A stretch of DNA of 64,000 nt from SpSt-398 sp041752235 (GTDB taxonomy: Bacteria; Bacteroidota; Bacteroidia; Chitinophagales; Chitinophagaceae): contig JBGSHM010000009.1 of the NCBI GenBank assembly GCA_041752235.1, positions 169,374 through 233,373 of the forward strand, given 5' to 3'. Each line of letters begins with the position of its first letter. The stretch's first letter is position 1. Below, in pieces: positions 8,400 to 16,476 of this stretch. Both the position numbers and the translations under genes were made by a program. A model generated the notes under the pieces. It was not told the DNA's origin, searched no databases, and saw only the letters and a list, made by a program, of their open reading frames with translations.

Positions 8400-9020
8400 C
8401 TATCCCTTCTTTTTTATCGGTACATGGATCGCTATTTTTTCCCAGGCCATGATCAGTTCTCCGGTATCCGGACCATCTGCCTCTAATGAATACGTGAGAC
8501 GGGGAACCTGTTCGGTCAGGGTGGTTGGTTTAACCTTGATCCGGAGCAGGTCCTCCTTCTCACTGTATTCATCGGCGAGGTGTTGTTCGTAATTTTTATT
8601 CAGTATCACGGTCCATTCTTCCTTACCCGGGATGGTGTAGAAAGCATAGGTACCTGCAGGAACGGGAGAGCCACCCCAAAGGACATCCTTGCTAAAGCTG
8701 ATTTGGGTAGCAGTATGTGCTCCTGTTGCCCAAACCTGGTCAAAGGGTACCAATCCACCCCAGATTATCCTCCCTCGCACACCCGGTGAACCATATTCCA
8801 CATGTACATGCGAACCGGCAATATTCTTCATTACTACCCGGTGAGGGCTTCCCTTCAGGGTGTCTTCGGTAATCAATCCGGCATTTACACTATCCGCATA
8901 GCCGTCCAGGTTTTGGCTGGCCATGTTATGGTTGGAATGGTCTTCTTTCGCGGCGGGCTTGTCTGCCTGGTTACAGGCAACTGCCATACCGAGAAAGAGA
9001 ATGAACGTGATTTTTTTCAT
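8400..9020 (-). CDS. DUF2911-family lipoprotein
   Basis: 206 residues. A lipoprotein signal (F-L-G-M-A-V-A-C) is followed by a His-containing linker (D-H-S-N-H-N-M). The DUF2911 core is recognisable from Y-G-S-P-G-V-R-G-R-I-I-W-G, then P-F-D-Q-V-W-A-T-G-A, and P-A-G-T-Y-A-F-Y-T-I-P-G. The biochemical role of the family is unknown. It is 13 bp downstream of the 124-aa gene and 2 bp upstream of the beta-barrel gene, within the copper-type operon. Confidence 0.85.
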   Translation of the reverse strand: MKKITFILFLGMAVACNQADKPAAKEDHSNHNMASQNLDGYADSVNAGLITEDTLKGSPHRVVMKNIAGSHVHVEYGSPGVRGRIIWGGLVPFDQVWATGAHTATQISFSKDVLWGGSPVPAGTYAFYTIPGKEEWTVILNKNYEQHLADEYSEKEDLLRIKVKPTTLTEQVPRLTYSLEADGPDTGELIMAWEKIAIHVPIKKKG

Positions 9021-9033
9021 TTTAATAGTTTAG

Positions 9034-9408
9034 TTACTCCCTGCATTTTTCCATGATCTCATGGAAAATATCATGGGCAGTAGTGATCATTGTTTTCAGT
9101 TCAGCATCGGATTTACCGGCTTTTACTGATTTGTTGACGAGTTTGCATTGTTTTACCAGGCGTTTCAGGATCGGCTTGGTTACATCGGCTTTAAAACCGG
9201 CGGGCACGGTTGAATTTTGCCAGGCCTGTGCTTTGGCCAAAAGGTCGCCTGCATTTTTCTTCAACGGCTCCAGGTTATTTTCTTCCGCAGGATGGAAGGT
9301 TGGGCTCATGACAGTATGGAAATCATCCATTTCTTTCCAGGTAGCTTTCTGAGCTTGGGCAAGCAATACAAATCCAAAGGCAGCGATCAACAAAAGGGCT
9401 TTTTTCAT
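9034..9408 (-). CDS. Small exported helical protein, unknown function (124 aa)
   Basis: The start is set at the ATG at 9408, giving a clean signal peptide (M-K-K-A-L-L-L-I-A-A-F-G-F...A-Q-A). A longer reading to 9477 would put charged residues before the signal and is rejected. The mature part is Lys-rich and helical, with H-T-V-M, F-H-P-A-E-E-N, A-H-D-I-F-H-E-I and a C-terminal E-K-C. Scattered His, Met and one Cys would suit a metal-binding helical bundle, but no family is recognised. It belongs to the copper-type operon. Confidence 0.7.
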   Translation of the reverse strand: MKKALLLIAAFGFVLLAQAQKATWKEMDDFHTVMSPTFHPAEENNLEPLKKNAGDLLAKAQAWQNSTVPAGFKADVTKPILKRLVKQCKLVNKSVKAGKSDAELKTMITTAHDIFHEIMEKCRE

Positions 9409-9436
9409 GTGTGTTCTTTTTTTAATTATTAAAAAA

Positions 9437-10492
9437 TCATTGTTCAGCCAGTATCGGGTTTCGGAGAAAGGCATCATCTGTCAGCGTTTGAAGAAAGGCG
9501 ATCAACTGAGCTTTTTCCGTATCCGACAAAGGTAAGCCGAGAATGCCATTGGGTTTTAATAATGGGTCAAGAGTTGGGCTGTTTTGGATGCCGCTGCTAT
9601 AATGATCGAGTACCGCCTGCAGGTTAAGGAAACGTCCGTCATGCATATAAGGTGCGGTCTTGGCCACATTGCGTAAGCTCGGTGTCTTAAAGAGGTGCAT
9701 GTCCTGTGGTTGCAGCGTAACCCGGAAACGGCCACTGTCATTGAACAGGGTAGGGATAAGGCCATTATTGTGAAAGGCATTATCCGTAAAAAGGTCGGTG
9801 CTGTGGCAGGTGGCGCATTTTTGTTTGAAAATGGTCAGCCCGGCTAGTTCATCCGTTGTCAATAGTACACCTTCATTGCGGATATACTTATCGTATTTTG
9901 ATTCTGCGCTTACACACTGCAACATGAATTGGGAAAGAGCCTTAAGCATTTTATCCGCATTGATCTCTCCGGGGCCAAATACCCGGTTGAAAAGGGCAGG
10001 GTAGTCCTTGTGTTGTTTCAGCTTGGCGATCACATTGGGAATGTGTTCATCCATTTCCACCGGGTTTTCGATCGGGCTCAGGGGTTGAAGGTCGAGGTCG
10101 AATACGCCCCCGTCCCAAAAAAAGAAACGGTTCCAGGCCAGGTTCATGATGGCTGGGGAATTCCGCATCCCCAGACGATCATCAATACCATGGCTCACAT
10201 CATGTCCGTGGTGGGTAAAAGCACTTCCCTGGATATGACAGCTTCCGCAACTGATCGTACCATCACGGGAGAGCAGTCCATCGTAGAAGAGTTTTCTTCC
10301 CAGTTCAAACCCTTCTTTGGTGATCGGGTTTCGGTCTAGTGCATAGGTAGCCGCCGGAAAATTGGAAGGTATCTTCAGCGGCATCGGCGTCAGCGCATCG
10401 TCACCGTTCTTGCTACAGGCAGCTCCCATCAATACCAACCCCACCAATATGGCCAGCACCTGAAAGATCTTTGATTGAATGATCGGTCTCAT
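9437..10492 (-). CDS. Diheme cytochrome c peroxidase/MauG-family enzyme, MbnH-like
   Basis: 351 residues from the ATG at 10492; a longer reading to 10591 overlaps mbnP-like coding sequence and lacks a signal. A lipoprotein signal ends at Cys26. Two c-heme motifs are seen: C-G-S-C-H (Cys82-His86) and C-A-T-C-H (Cys226-His230). Conserved MauG/CcpA segments include G-R-K-L-F-Y-D, R-N-S-P-A-I-M-N and M-H-D-G-R-F. Next to an MbnP-like gene, the best assignment is the MbnH type, which in studied bacteria oxidises a Trp of MbnP to kynurenine. An ordinary cytochrome c peroxidase role is the alternative. Confidence 0.85.
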   Translation of the reverse strand: MRPIIQSKIFQVLAILVGLVLMGAACSKNGDDALTPMPLKIPSNFPAATYALDRNPITKEGFELGRKLFYDGLLSRDGTISCGSCHIQGSAFTHHGHDVSHGIDDRLGMRNSPAIMNLAWNRFFFWDGGVFDLDLQPLSPIENPVEMDEHIPNVIAKLKQHKDYPALFNRVFGPGEINADKMLKALSQFMLQCVSAESKYDKYIRNEGVLLTTDELAGLTIFKQKCATCHSTDLFTDNAFHNNGLIPTLFNDSGRFRVTLQPQDMHLFKTPSLRNVAKTAPYMHDGRFLNLQAVLDHYSSGIQNSPTLDPLLKPNGILGLPLSDTEKAQLIAFLQTLTDDAFLRNPILAEQ

Positions 10493-10510
10493 GGTTGAAA
10501 ATTTTAAATA

Positions 10511-10540
10511 GCCCCGTCCCGTTATTTCACAGGACGGGGC
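10511..10540 (-). promoter_or_regulatory. Intra-operon GC-rich stem-loop between mbnP-like and mbnH-like genes
   Basis: A perfect 9-bp stem, GCCCCGTCC (10511-10519) with GGACGGGGC (10532-10540), lies in the 58-bp gap. On the coding strand TATTTAAAATTTT follows, a weak U-rich tail. It may act as a partial terminator or 3' stabiliser that lowers downstream expression relative to the MbnP-like gene. Confidence 0.55.
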
Positions 10541-10550
10541 AGAAATAAGA

Positions 10551-11354
10551 TCAATCATTGTGCACGTGATCCACATTAAACATGCTCGCATAGTTATTGG
10601 CGATATTCACCGAATAAGGATTGAACATGACCGTGGTGTTGGCAGCAATGCTAACATTGGTTGCGCCATTCATCACTTTACTGGCATCGGCCAGGATATG
10701 GATAACGGGTCCATGGGTTTTGTCCTTTCTAACCTCTGCCTTGGAACCGGTTGGAACGGTCAGGTTGAACTTCTTGATATTATTGATGGTGGTGGAAGAA
10801 TAGCCACCAAAGCCACCGATGTGGTAGCGGAATTTTTTATCCGCACTGGTAGCCGCATCGGCAGGGCCTTCCATTTTCAGGAAGATATAGCCGCTATTCC
10901 ATGTCCAATACATACCGGCGCCGTCACCAGCGGGGTCAAGACAACCCGTACGCTCGCCAACAGGGGCTGTATTCTTGGTGCTGTCTATACCCAACAGAAA
11001 GGAGATGCCGGTATAATTACCTGCGGGCACATTGGTCAGTTCGATCTCCTGAGTAGGGTTTTCTTCCTTGATCAGGAAATAGCTGCTATCGCGGGGCACG
11101 GTATAGGTAGTGCCATCTTCGTTGGTCAACACAATATTGCTGATAAAATAATTCAGCATGCTTATTTTGAATTGTTCTCCGGAGGCATTGGTATATACCC
11201 CGGTATTCAGTTGCAGGTCGGTTCCACCAACGATATTATCAAACTCCACAACCAGTTCTCCCTTATCTCCGGGAAGGAATTCAGGCTGTGCTTCTTTTTT
11301 GCAGGCGGTGGTAAATGTGACGAGTGTTATGAGCAAGGAATAAAACATCTTCAT
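10551..11354 (-). CDS. MbnP-like copper-binding lipoprotein
   Basis: 267 residues. The lipoprotein signal ends at Cys18 (T-F-T-T-A-C). The mature part resembles the MbnP family: E-F-D-N-I-V-G near 37, the S-M-L-N-Y-F-I-S-N segment near 65, and M-Y-W-T-W-N-S-G-Y-I-F-L-K-M-E-G near 148-163 with Trp150 and Trp152, followed by a His segment (Y-H-I-G-G-F-G-G) and a C-terminal D-H-V-H. In known pairs one Trp is converted to kynurenine by MbnH and helps bind copper. The MbnH-like gene follows 58 bp downstream. Copper specificity here is inferred from family and pairing. Confidence 0.85.
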   Translation of the reverse strand: MKMFYSLLITLVTFTTACKKEAQPEFLPGDKGELVVEFDNIVGGTDLQLNTGVYTNASGEQFKISMLNYFISNIVLTNEDGTTYTVPRDSSYFLIKEENPTQEIELTNVPAGNYTGISFLLGIDSTKNTAPVGERTGCLDPAGDGAGMYWTWNSGYIFLKMEGPADAATSADKKFRYHIGGFGGYSSTTINNIKKFNLTVPTGSKAEVRKDKTHGPVIHILADASKVMNGATNVSIAANTTVMFNPYSVNIANNYASMFNVDHVHND

Positions 11355-11460
11355 GGATTAAAATATTTTGAGATAGGAACAGTCATATCCCATTAAGGGA
11401 CACCAATTAGGTTCCGGTTAAAAGAAATAGATAAAAAATAAAATGGGCTAGGGTAGTGCC

Positions 11461-11835
11461 TTAGCATCCAGGAGGATGGAATACAATAGAGGGTTGATCG
11501 AATGTACGCGTATCAGATAAGGTAAAATAATCAGGCTTCGTCTCGTTGTTAATGGAAAGGTTGGCTGGGAAAAAGGTATGGAAACATACCACTTCCGTCT
11601 TGTTCTCCAGTTTTAATTCTGGGTATTTCTGCTCTTCTTTTCGTTGCTGTTCCAGCTTCTTCATCAACTGACACTGTCCATTACACTCCAATTCTGGCCG
11701 GTATTTATTCTCGCAATTCTTGATATAGGCTGCTTTATTCAAATGATAGCCCAATACCAGGCTCGCCTGGTTAAAGGTATTGGCCATAAAGGCCAACAAG
11801 AGTACAAAGGCAGTTATTTTTTTGATAAACGACAT
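11461..11835 (-). CDS. Small exported Cys-containing protein, first gene of copper-type operon
   Basis: The start at 11835 is preferred to 11847 because a TATCTTTG promoter box covers 11845-11852. The 124-residue product has an N-terminal hydrophobic segment (A-F-V-L-L-L-A-F-M-A-N-T), then conserved-looking Cys41, Cys51 and Cys55 (C-E-N-K-Y...C-N-G-Q-C), and ends F-H-P-P-G-C. Such short proteins with a terminal H-P-P-x-C are frequent beside metal-uptake genes in Bacteroidota, but no function is established. It lies 106 bp upstream of the MbnP-like gene and is probably cotranscribed. Confidence 0.7.
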   Translation of the reverse strand: MSFIKKITAFVLLLAFMANTFNQASLVLGYHLNKAAYIKNCENKYRPELECNGQCQLMKKLEQQRKEEQKYPELKLENKTEVVCFHTFFPANLSINNETKPDYFTLSDTRTFDQPSIVFHPPGC

Positions 11836-11844
11836 CCGGAGCCG

Positions 11845-11852
11845 CAAAGATA
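11845..11852 (-). promoter_or_regulatory. Promoter -7 box TATCTTTG for the copper-type operon
   Basis: Exact TAnnTTTG match on the minus strand, nine bases before the ATG at 11835. It heads the seven-gene run 11835-6978 and is divergent from paaZ. Confidence 0.55.
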
Positions 11853-11932
11853 ATTGCGAAGCGGCGTTTAATTGTGATCATCATCACCTGATTTTCGTCA
11901 TCTGTCAAAATTTATCAATGCTGAACAATCGT

Positions 11933-11940
11933 TAGCTTTG
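11933..11940 (+). promoter_or_regulatory. Promoter -7 box TAGCTTTG before paaZ
   Basis: Exact TAnnTTTG match, with only TCTT before the paaZ ATG at 11945. This suggests a leaderless mRNA. No clear TTG at -33. Confidence 0.5.
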
Positions 11941-11944
11941 TCTT

Positions 11945-14023
11945 ATGCAAAAGCTATCCAATTATATCGCCGGTCAATGGGTATATGGGGAAGGGGAAGG
12001 TCAATGGTTGTTCAATGCCGTGACGGGGGAACCCATTGCCACTGCATCAACAAAAGGAGTTGATTTTCAGGAAGTTTTGGACCATGCACGAAATGTGGGC
12101 AATCCCGCCTTGCATAAAATGACCTTTCATGAACGTGGCCGTATGCTCAAGGCACTGGCTTTGCATTTGCAAAAACATTTGCCGCAATTTTATAATGTGT
12201 CAGCCCAAACAGGAGCTACCAAAAATGATAGTTGGGTAGACCTTGAAGGAGGGTTGGGAAACCTGTTTACAAATTCATCCTTGCGTCGGAAATTTCCAGA
12301 TGAAATATTTTGTGTGGATGGTGAAACGCATCCCTTTGGTAAGATGAACACCTTTATGGGCACCCATATCCTCGTCCCTAAAGAAGGAGTGGCCGTTCAT
12401 ATCAATGCCTACAATTTTCCGGTATGGGGTATGCTTGAAAAATGCGCCGTGAACTGGTTGGCGGGTATGCCGGCCATTGTAAAACCAGCCACTGTTACTT
12501 CCTATCTGGCCGAAGCGGTGGTCAAAGAGATCATCGCTTCCGGTATTTTACCCGAAGGGGCGTTACAACTACTTTGCGGTTCTGCGGGTGATATACTCGA
12601 CCGGGTAGAGTCGCAGGATGTGGTGACCTTTACCGGTTCGGCTTCTACCGGATTGATGTTGAAAAAGACCCCTGCTATTCTGGAGAACAATGTGCCTTTT
12701 AATATGGAGGCTGATTCATTAAACTGTATCGTTTTGGGTACCGATGTAGAACCCGGTATGCCTGAATGGGAGGCCTTTGTAAAAGAAGTACGAAGGGAAA
12801 TGACGCTCAAGGCCGGTCAGCGATGTACAGGCGTCAGACGCATTTTTGTTCCGGAAAATAAAATTGAAGAGGTGGCTACGGCACTGATCGGGGCCTTGTC
12901 AAAAACCACGATCGGTAATCCTGCCCATGATAAAGTGCGCATGGGTTCATTGGCCGGACAATCACAGCGGGAGGAATTAGGATTTCAGGTTCAAAAATTA
13001 CTGAGTGAAACAAGAATGATCTACGGCTCATTGGACACGGTGGAGTTGATTGATGCGGATGCCGAAAAGGGGGCTTTTGTATCTCCTATGCTTTTGCTGA
13101 ACGAAAACCCCATGGATACAACGGTGGTGCATGAAGTAGAAGCCTTTGGGCCTGTGAGCACCCTGATGCCTTACAAAACCACCGAAGAAGCCATTGCCCT
13201 GAGTAAACTGGGTAGGGGTTCGCTGGTAACAACGATTGTAACCAATGATGAGAAAATTGCACGTGACTATGTAGTAGGTGCCGCTTCCCATCATGGACGG
13301 ATCCTGGTGCTCAATGGCGATTGTGCGCAGGAGAATACCGGCCATGGTTCACCACTTCCTTTGCTGGTACATGGAGGTCCTGGTCGGGCAGGTGGTGGAG
13401 AGGAAATGGGCGGTATTCGTGGGGTAAAGCATTATATGCAGCGTACGGCACTTCAAGGTTCACCCGCCATGATCACGGCCATTACGAATGTATATCAGAC
13501 AAATGCTCCGGGAAAAGATCCAGGCAAGCATCCATTTAAAAAATATTATGATGAATTGCAGATAGGGGATCAGTTGATGACAGAGAAAGTGTTGATTACA
13601 GCAGAAGATATTGATCGCTTCGCCGATCTTAGTGGAGATCATTTTTATGCCCATATCGATACCACCAATTTTGAAGGTACCATGTTTGAAAAACAAGTGG
13701 CGCATGGGTATTTATTGATGAGCCGCGCTGCGGGATTGTTTGTCGACAGCTATGACAAGAACCCGGTGTTGCTGAATTATGGAATTGATGAACTTCGGTT
13801 TACCAAACCCGTTTATCCCGGTGCAGAAATGCAGGTGCGGTTTACCTGTAAGGAAAAAGTGCCGGTGGACAAACGGGTAGTCAATAATCCGGAAGATGCC
13901 CGACGGGGTGATGACATTGAAAAGGGTATTGTGAAATGGTTGGTAGAAATGTTGGATGGGGAAGGAGAGGTGACAGGAGTTGGGACGATATTGACGATGG
14001 TAGCGAGGAGGGCGCAGGCTTAA
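11945..14023 (+). CDS. paaZ: PaaZ: oxepin-CoA hydrolase / 3-oxo-5,6-dehydrosuberyl-CoA semialdehyde dehydrogenase
   Basis: 692 residues, the full bifunctional length. Residues 1 to about 520 are an aldehyde dehydrogenase with the G-S-A-S-T-G cofactor motif near 235 and the catalytic cysteine in G-Q-R-C-T-G (Cys294). The C-terminal 150 residues are a MaoC-type hydratase (F-A-D-L-S-G-D-H-F-Y-A-H, then V-A-H-G-Y-L-L-M-S) that opens the oxepin-CoA ring. Together they catalyse ring cleavage and aldehyde oxidation in phenylacetate breakdown. The stop codon TAA is also the first three bases of a palindromic repeat. Confidence 0.95.
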   Translation: MQKLSNYIAGQWVYGEGEGQWLFNAVTGEPIATASTKGVDFQEVLDHARNVGNPALHKMTFHERGRMLKALALHLQKHLPQFYNVSAQTGATKNDSWVDLEGGLGNLFTNSSLRRKFPDEIFCVDGETHPFGKMNTFMGTHILVPKEGVAVHINAYNFPVWGMLEKCAVNWLAGMPAIVKPATVTSYLAEAVVKEIIASGILPEGALQLLCGSAGDILDRVESQDVVTFTGSASTGLMLKKTPAILENNVPFNMEADSLNCIVLGTDVEPGMPEWEAFVKEVRREMTLKAGQRCTGVRRIFVPENKIEEVATALIGALSKTTIGNPAHDKVRMGSLAGQSQREELGFQVQKLLSETRMIYGSLDTVELIDADAEKGAFVSPMLLLNENPMDTTVVHEVEAFGPVSTLMPYKTTEEAIALSKLGRGSLVTTIVTNDEKIARDYVVGAASHHGRILVLNGDCAQENTGHGSPLPLLVHGGPGRAGGGEEMGGIRGVKHYMQRTALQGSPAMITAITNVYQTNAPGKDPGKHPFKKYYDELQIGDQLMTEKVLITAEDIDRFADLSGDHFYAHIDTTNFEGTMFEKQVAHGYLLMSRAAGLFVDSYDKNPVLLNYGIDELRFTKPVYPGAEMQVRFTCKEKVPVDKRVVNNPEDARRGDDIEKGIVKWLVEMLDGEGEVTGVGTILTMVARRAQA

Positions 14024-14096
14024 CCGCCAAGACGCCAAGCCGCAAGGGAGCGCTAAGACCTTGCGTTTCTTCGCGCCTTTGCGCCATGGCGGTAAA
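14021..14096. repeat. Palindromic repeat overlapping the paaZ stop codon
   Basis: Ends TAACCGCCAAGACGCC and GCGCCATGGCGGTAAAA are inverted, with the inner words GCGCTAAGACC and CGCAAGG diverged. The TAA of paaZ is part of the left end. It separates paaZ from the crotonase gene. Confidence 0.7.
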
Positions 14097-14127
14097 ATAA
14101 AAAAACAGATCACTAATATTTAATATC

Positions 14128-14889
14128 ATGTCAGAAGCATATGTACACTCCACGTTTCATGGTGGGGTAACCACCATAGAGTTTTTTCATCCACAGAGTA
14201 ATTCCCTGCCGGGCGCCATATTGGAGAAACTGGCACAAACCATTCATGGAGCGGGGAATGATGAAGACACCAAAGTGATTGTATTAAAAAGCGGAGGGAA
14301 TAAGGCCTTTTGCGCGGGAGCCAGTTTTGATGAATTGATGGCGATTGATGATGCGGAATCGGGATACCGGTTTTTCAGTGGGTTTGCTCACGTGATCAAT
14401 GCGATCCGCATGGTGCCACAGTTTGTGATCGGGCGTATACATGGCCGCTGTGCCGGAGGAGGGGTGGGTATTGCCTCGGCGGTGGATTATGCCATTGCGT
14501 TGGATACGGCGGAGGTAAAACTGAGTGAGTTGGCATTGGGAATCGGACCCTTTGTAGTAGGGCCTGCCGTAGAAAGAAAGATCGGCGTTTCTGCCTATTC
14601 TCAATTGGCCATTGACGCCACCATGTGGCGTAATGCGGAATGGGCCAGAAAAAGAGGATTGTATAGTGAAGTACATAGTACGGTGGAAAATCTGGATGAG
14701 TCGGTGCTTCGGTTAACGGATAAGCTGGTTCATTCGAATCCTGAAGCCATGGCAGAATTGAAAAAGGTTTTCTGGAAGGGAACAGAGCATTGGGACAAGC
14801 TCCTGTTGGAAAGGGCTATGATCAGTGGGAAATTAGTGTTGAGCGAGCATACCCGAAAAGCGATTCAGGGGATTAAGAACAAGAGTTGA
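14128..14889 (+). CDS. Enoyl-CoA hydratase/isomerase (crotonase) family protein
   Basis: 253 residues of the crotonase fold. The oxyanion-hole segment A-F-C-A-G-A is near residue 62 and G-R-C-A-G-G-G-V-G near 112; K-L-S-E-L-A-L-G-I-G lies where the first catalytic Glu of hydratases sits. The usual P-G-x-G-G-T stretch after it is replaced by G-P-F-V-V-G-P, so the exact reaction is uncertain. Its place directly after paaZ suggests a step of phenylacetate or beta-oxidation-like degradation (PaaF/PaaG-like), but a separate paaG is present at 52777, so no symbol is given. Confidence 0.85.
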   Translation: MSEAYVHSTFHGGVTTIEFFHPQSNSLPGAILEKLAQTIHGAGNDEDTKVIVLKSGGNKAFCAGASFDELMAIDDAESGYRFFSGFAHVINAIRMVPQFVIGRIHGRCAGGGVGIASAVDYAIALDTAEVKLSELALGIGPFVVGPAVERKIGVSAYSQLAIDATMWRNAEWARKRGLYSEVHSTVENLDESVLRLTDKLVHSNPEAMAELKKVFWKGTEHWDKLLLERAMISGKLVLSEHTRKAIQGIKNKS

Positions 14890-14891
14890 TG

Positions 14892-14969
14892 TTTTACCGC
14901 AAGGGCACAAGGGCGCCAGGTAGCACCATGACATGGCGTAACCTGGCGTCATCGTGTCTTGGCGGTTAA
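14892..14969. repeat. Palindromic intergenic repeat (TTTTACCGC family)
   Basis: TTTTACCGCAAGGGCACAAG on the left and CGTGTCTTGGCGGTTAA on the right are inverted; the centre also carries CGCCAGGT/ACCTGGCG. It fills the gap between the crotonase and AlkA-type genes. Confidence 0.7.
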
Positions 14970-14996
14970 CCCTACAATTTCATTATTTTCACGTTA

Positions 14997-15632
14997 ATGA
15001 ATGCTTTCTCTTCCGCCAACTTCCATTCCCTCTGTCGCAAGCTCGCCCGCAAGGATGCTCATTTACAATTGATCCTGGATACTTACGGCTATCCGCCGAT
15101 GTGGTCGCGACCCAATACGTTTCAAACGCTTGTACTTACCATTCTTGAGCAACAGGTTTCCTTAGCCTCTGCCTATGCGGCGTATAAAAAATTAAAGGAA
15201 AAAACAGGTCGGGTGACACCCGGAAAAATTCTGGCTCTGACCGATGAAGAATTGAGGGCTTGCTATTTCAGCCGGCAAAAGATCGGGTATGTTAAAGGGT
15301 TGGCGCAGCAACTTGATTCGGGTGCGCTTTCCTTACGCCGATTGGCGACCTGTGATGAGGACACTATTCGGGATACGTTAAAGGCATTGAAAGGGATTGG
15401 TGATTGGACGGTGGATATTTACCTCATCCATGTTTTACAACGACCCGATATTTTCCCCTTGGGTGATATTGCGTTGGTGAATAGCATCAAGCATGTAAAG
15501 GGATTGGAGCCGCATACCACAAAAGCTGAATTGGAAGATATCAGTCAGACGTGGAGGCCTTACCGCACCATTGCCACCATGCTATTTTGGCATCATTATA
15601 TCAATCGAAAGGGGTTGCGAATAGAAGGGTAG
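14997..15632 (+). CDS. HhH-GPD DNA glycosylase, AlkA-like (3-methyladenine DNA glycosylase II type)
   Basis: 211 residues, a short single-domain version without the N-terminal AlkA domain. The helix-hairpin-helix L-K-G-I-G-D-W-T-V is near residue 138 and the catalytic aspartate is Asp157 in F-P-L-G-D-I-A-L. Q-Q-V-S-L-A-S-A near 60 matches the family. No iron-sulfur cysteines are present, unlike EndoIII/MutY. It would remove alkylated bases from DNA. A second, distinct HhH-GPD protein lies at 41158. Confidence 0.88.
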   Translation: MNAFSSANFHSLCRKLARKDAHLQLILDTYGYPPMWSRPNTFQTLVLTILEQQVSLASAYAAYKKLKEKTGRVTPGKILALTDEELRACYFSRQKIGYVKGLAQQLDSGALSLRRLATCDEDTIRDTLKALKGIGDWTVDIYLIHVLQRPDIFPLGDIALVNSIKHVKGLEPHTTKAELEDISQTWRPYRTIATMLFWHHYINRKGLRIEG

Positions 15633-15643
15633 ACCAGGTAAAA

Positions 15644-16399
15644 TTACATATTCAGTCCACCGCAAACACTGATCGTTTGGCCGGTTACATACGATGACAT
15701 ATCACTGGCCAGGTAAAGTGCTGTATTGGCAATGTCTTCTCCTGAGGCGAACCGTCCAAGCGGGATGCCTGCCTTGTATTTCTCCCCCGCTTCTCCTTCT
15801 TTCAGGTAGCTGGTCATATCTGTTTCAACAAAACCCGGGGCGATGGCATTACAACGAACGTTACGGCTTCCCAATTCTTTGGCTACACTTTTTGTAAAAC
15901 CAAGAATACCTGCTTTCGAAGCGGCATAACTGGTTTGACCGGCATTTCCCATTTCCCCGATCACGGAGCTCATATTGATGATGGAACCTGAGCGGGCCTT
16001 CATCATGGGTCGTATGACCTGTTTGGTCATATAAAAAACGCTATTCAGGTTGACGCGGATCACGTCATCCCATTGGTCGGGTGTAAGGCGAAGCAGAAGA
16101 TTGTCTTTGGAGATGCCGGCATTATTTACCAGGATATCTACTGTGCCAAATTCTTTGATCACTTCATTGACCAGTGATTCACATTGGGCAGCGTCGCCGG
16201 CATTGCTTTGGTAGGCCTTGGCCTTTACACCCAGTGAAGTAAGACGGGCTTCTAATTGTGCAGCCCGGTCGCGGCTGCTATCACTTACATAGGTAAAAGC
16301 GATATTGGCGCCATGCTCAGCAAATTTCAGGGCAACGGCTTCGCCGATCCCGCGGGCGGCGCCAGTAACAATGGCTGTTTTTCCAGAGAGCAGTTTCAT
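15644..16399 (-). CDS. fabG: 3-oxoacyl-[acyl-carrier-protein] reductase FabG-type SDR
   Basis: 251 residues. The NADPH motif T-G-A-A-R-G-I-G is near residue 12, N-N-A-G near 92, the catalytic Ser in I-N-M-S-S-V near 143 and Y-A-A-S-K near 157. A-P-G-F-V-E-T-D-M-T and the C-terminal V-T-G-Q-T-I-S-V-C-G-G-L-N-M are typical of FabG. It reduces 3-oxoacyl-ACP in fatty-acid elongation. FabG-like paralogues are common, so the exact substrate is not proven. It ends 11 bp from the convergent glycosylase gene. Confidence 0.88.
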   Translation of the reverse strand: MKLLSGKTAIVTGAARGIGEAVALKFAEHGANIAFTYVSDSSRDRAAQLEARLTSLGVKAKAYQSNAGDAAQCESLVNEVIKEFGTVDILVNNAGISKDNLLLRLTPDQWDDVIRVNLNSVFYMTKQVIRPMMKARSGSIINMSSVIGEMGNAGQTSYAASKAGILGFTKSVAKELGSRNVRCNAIAPGFVETDMTSYLKEGEAGEKYKAGIPLGRFASGEDIANTALYLASDMSSYVTGQTISVCGGLNM

Positions 16400-16421
16400 T
16401 TTTCGATATTTAATCTAATTG

Positions 16422-16476
16422 ATCCGTGAAATCCGTGAAATCCGTGTAATCCCCTGGATTATTGGATTTCACGGAT
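16422..16476. repeat. Palindromic repeat with ATCCGTGAA words
   Basis: Arms ATCCGTGAAATCC (16422-16434) and GGATTTCACGGAT (16464-16476) are perfect 13-bp inverted copies; the left arm word is repeated in tandem (ATCCGTGAA, twice). It lies between fabG and the GH3 gene and reaches to within a few bases of the GH3 stop region. Confidence 0.7.

Noticed and set aside
9409..9477. Extended start of the 124-aa exported protein
   Set aside because: The extension puts charged residues before a clear signal peptide that begins at 9408.
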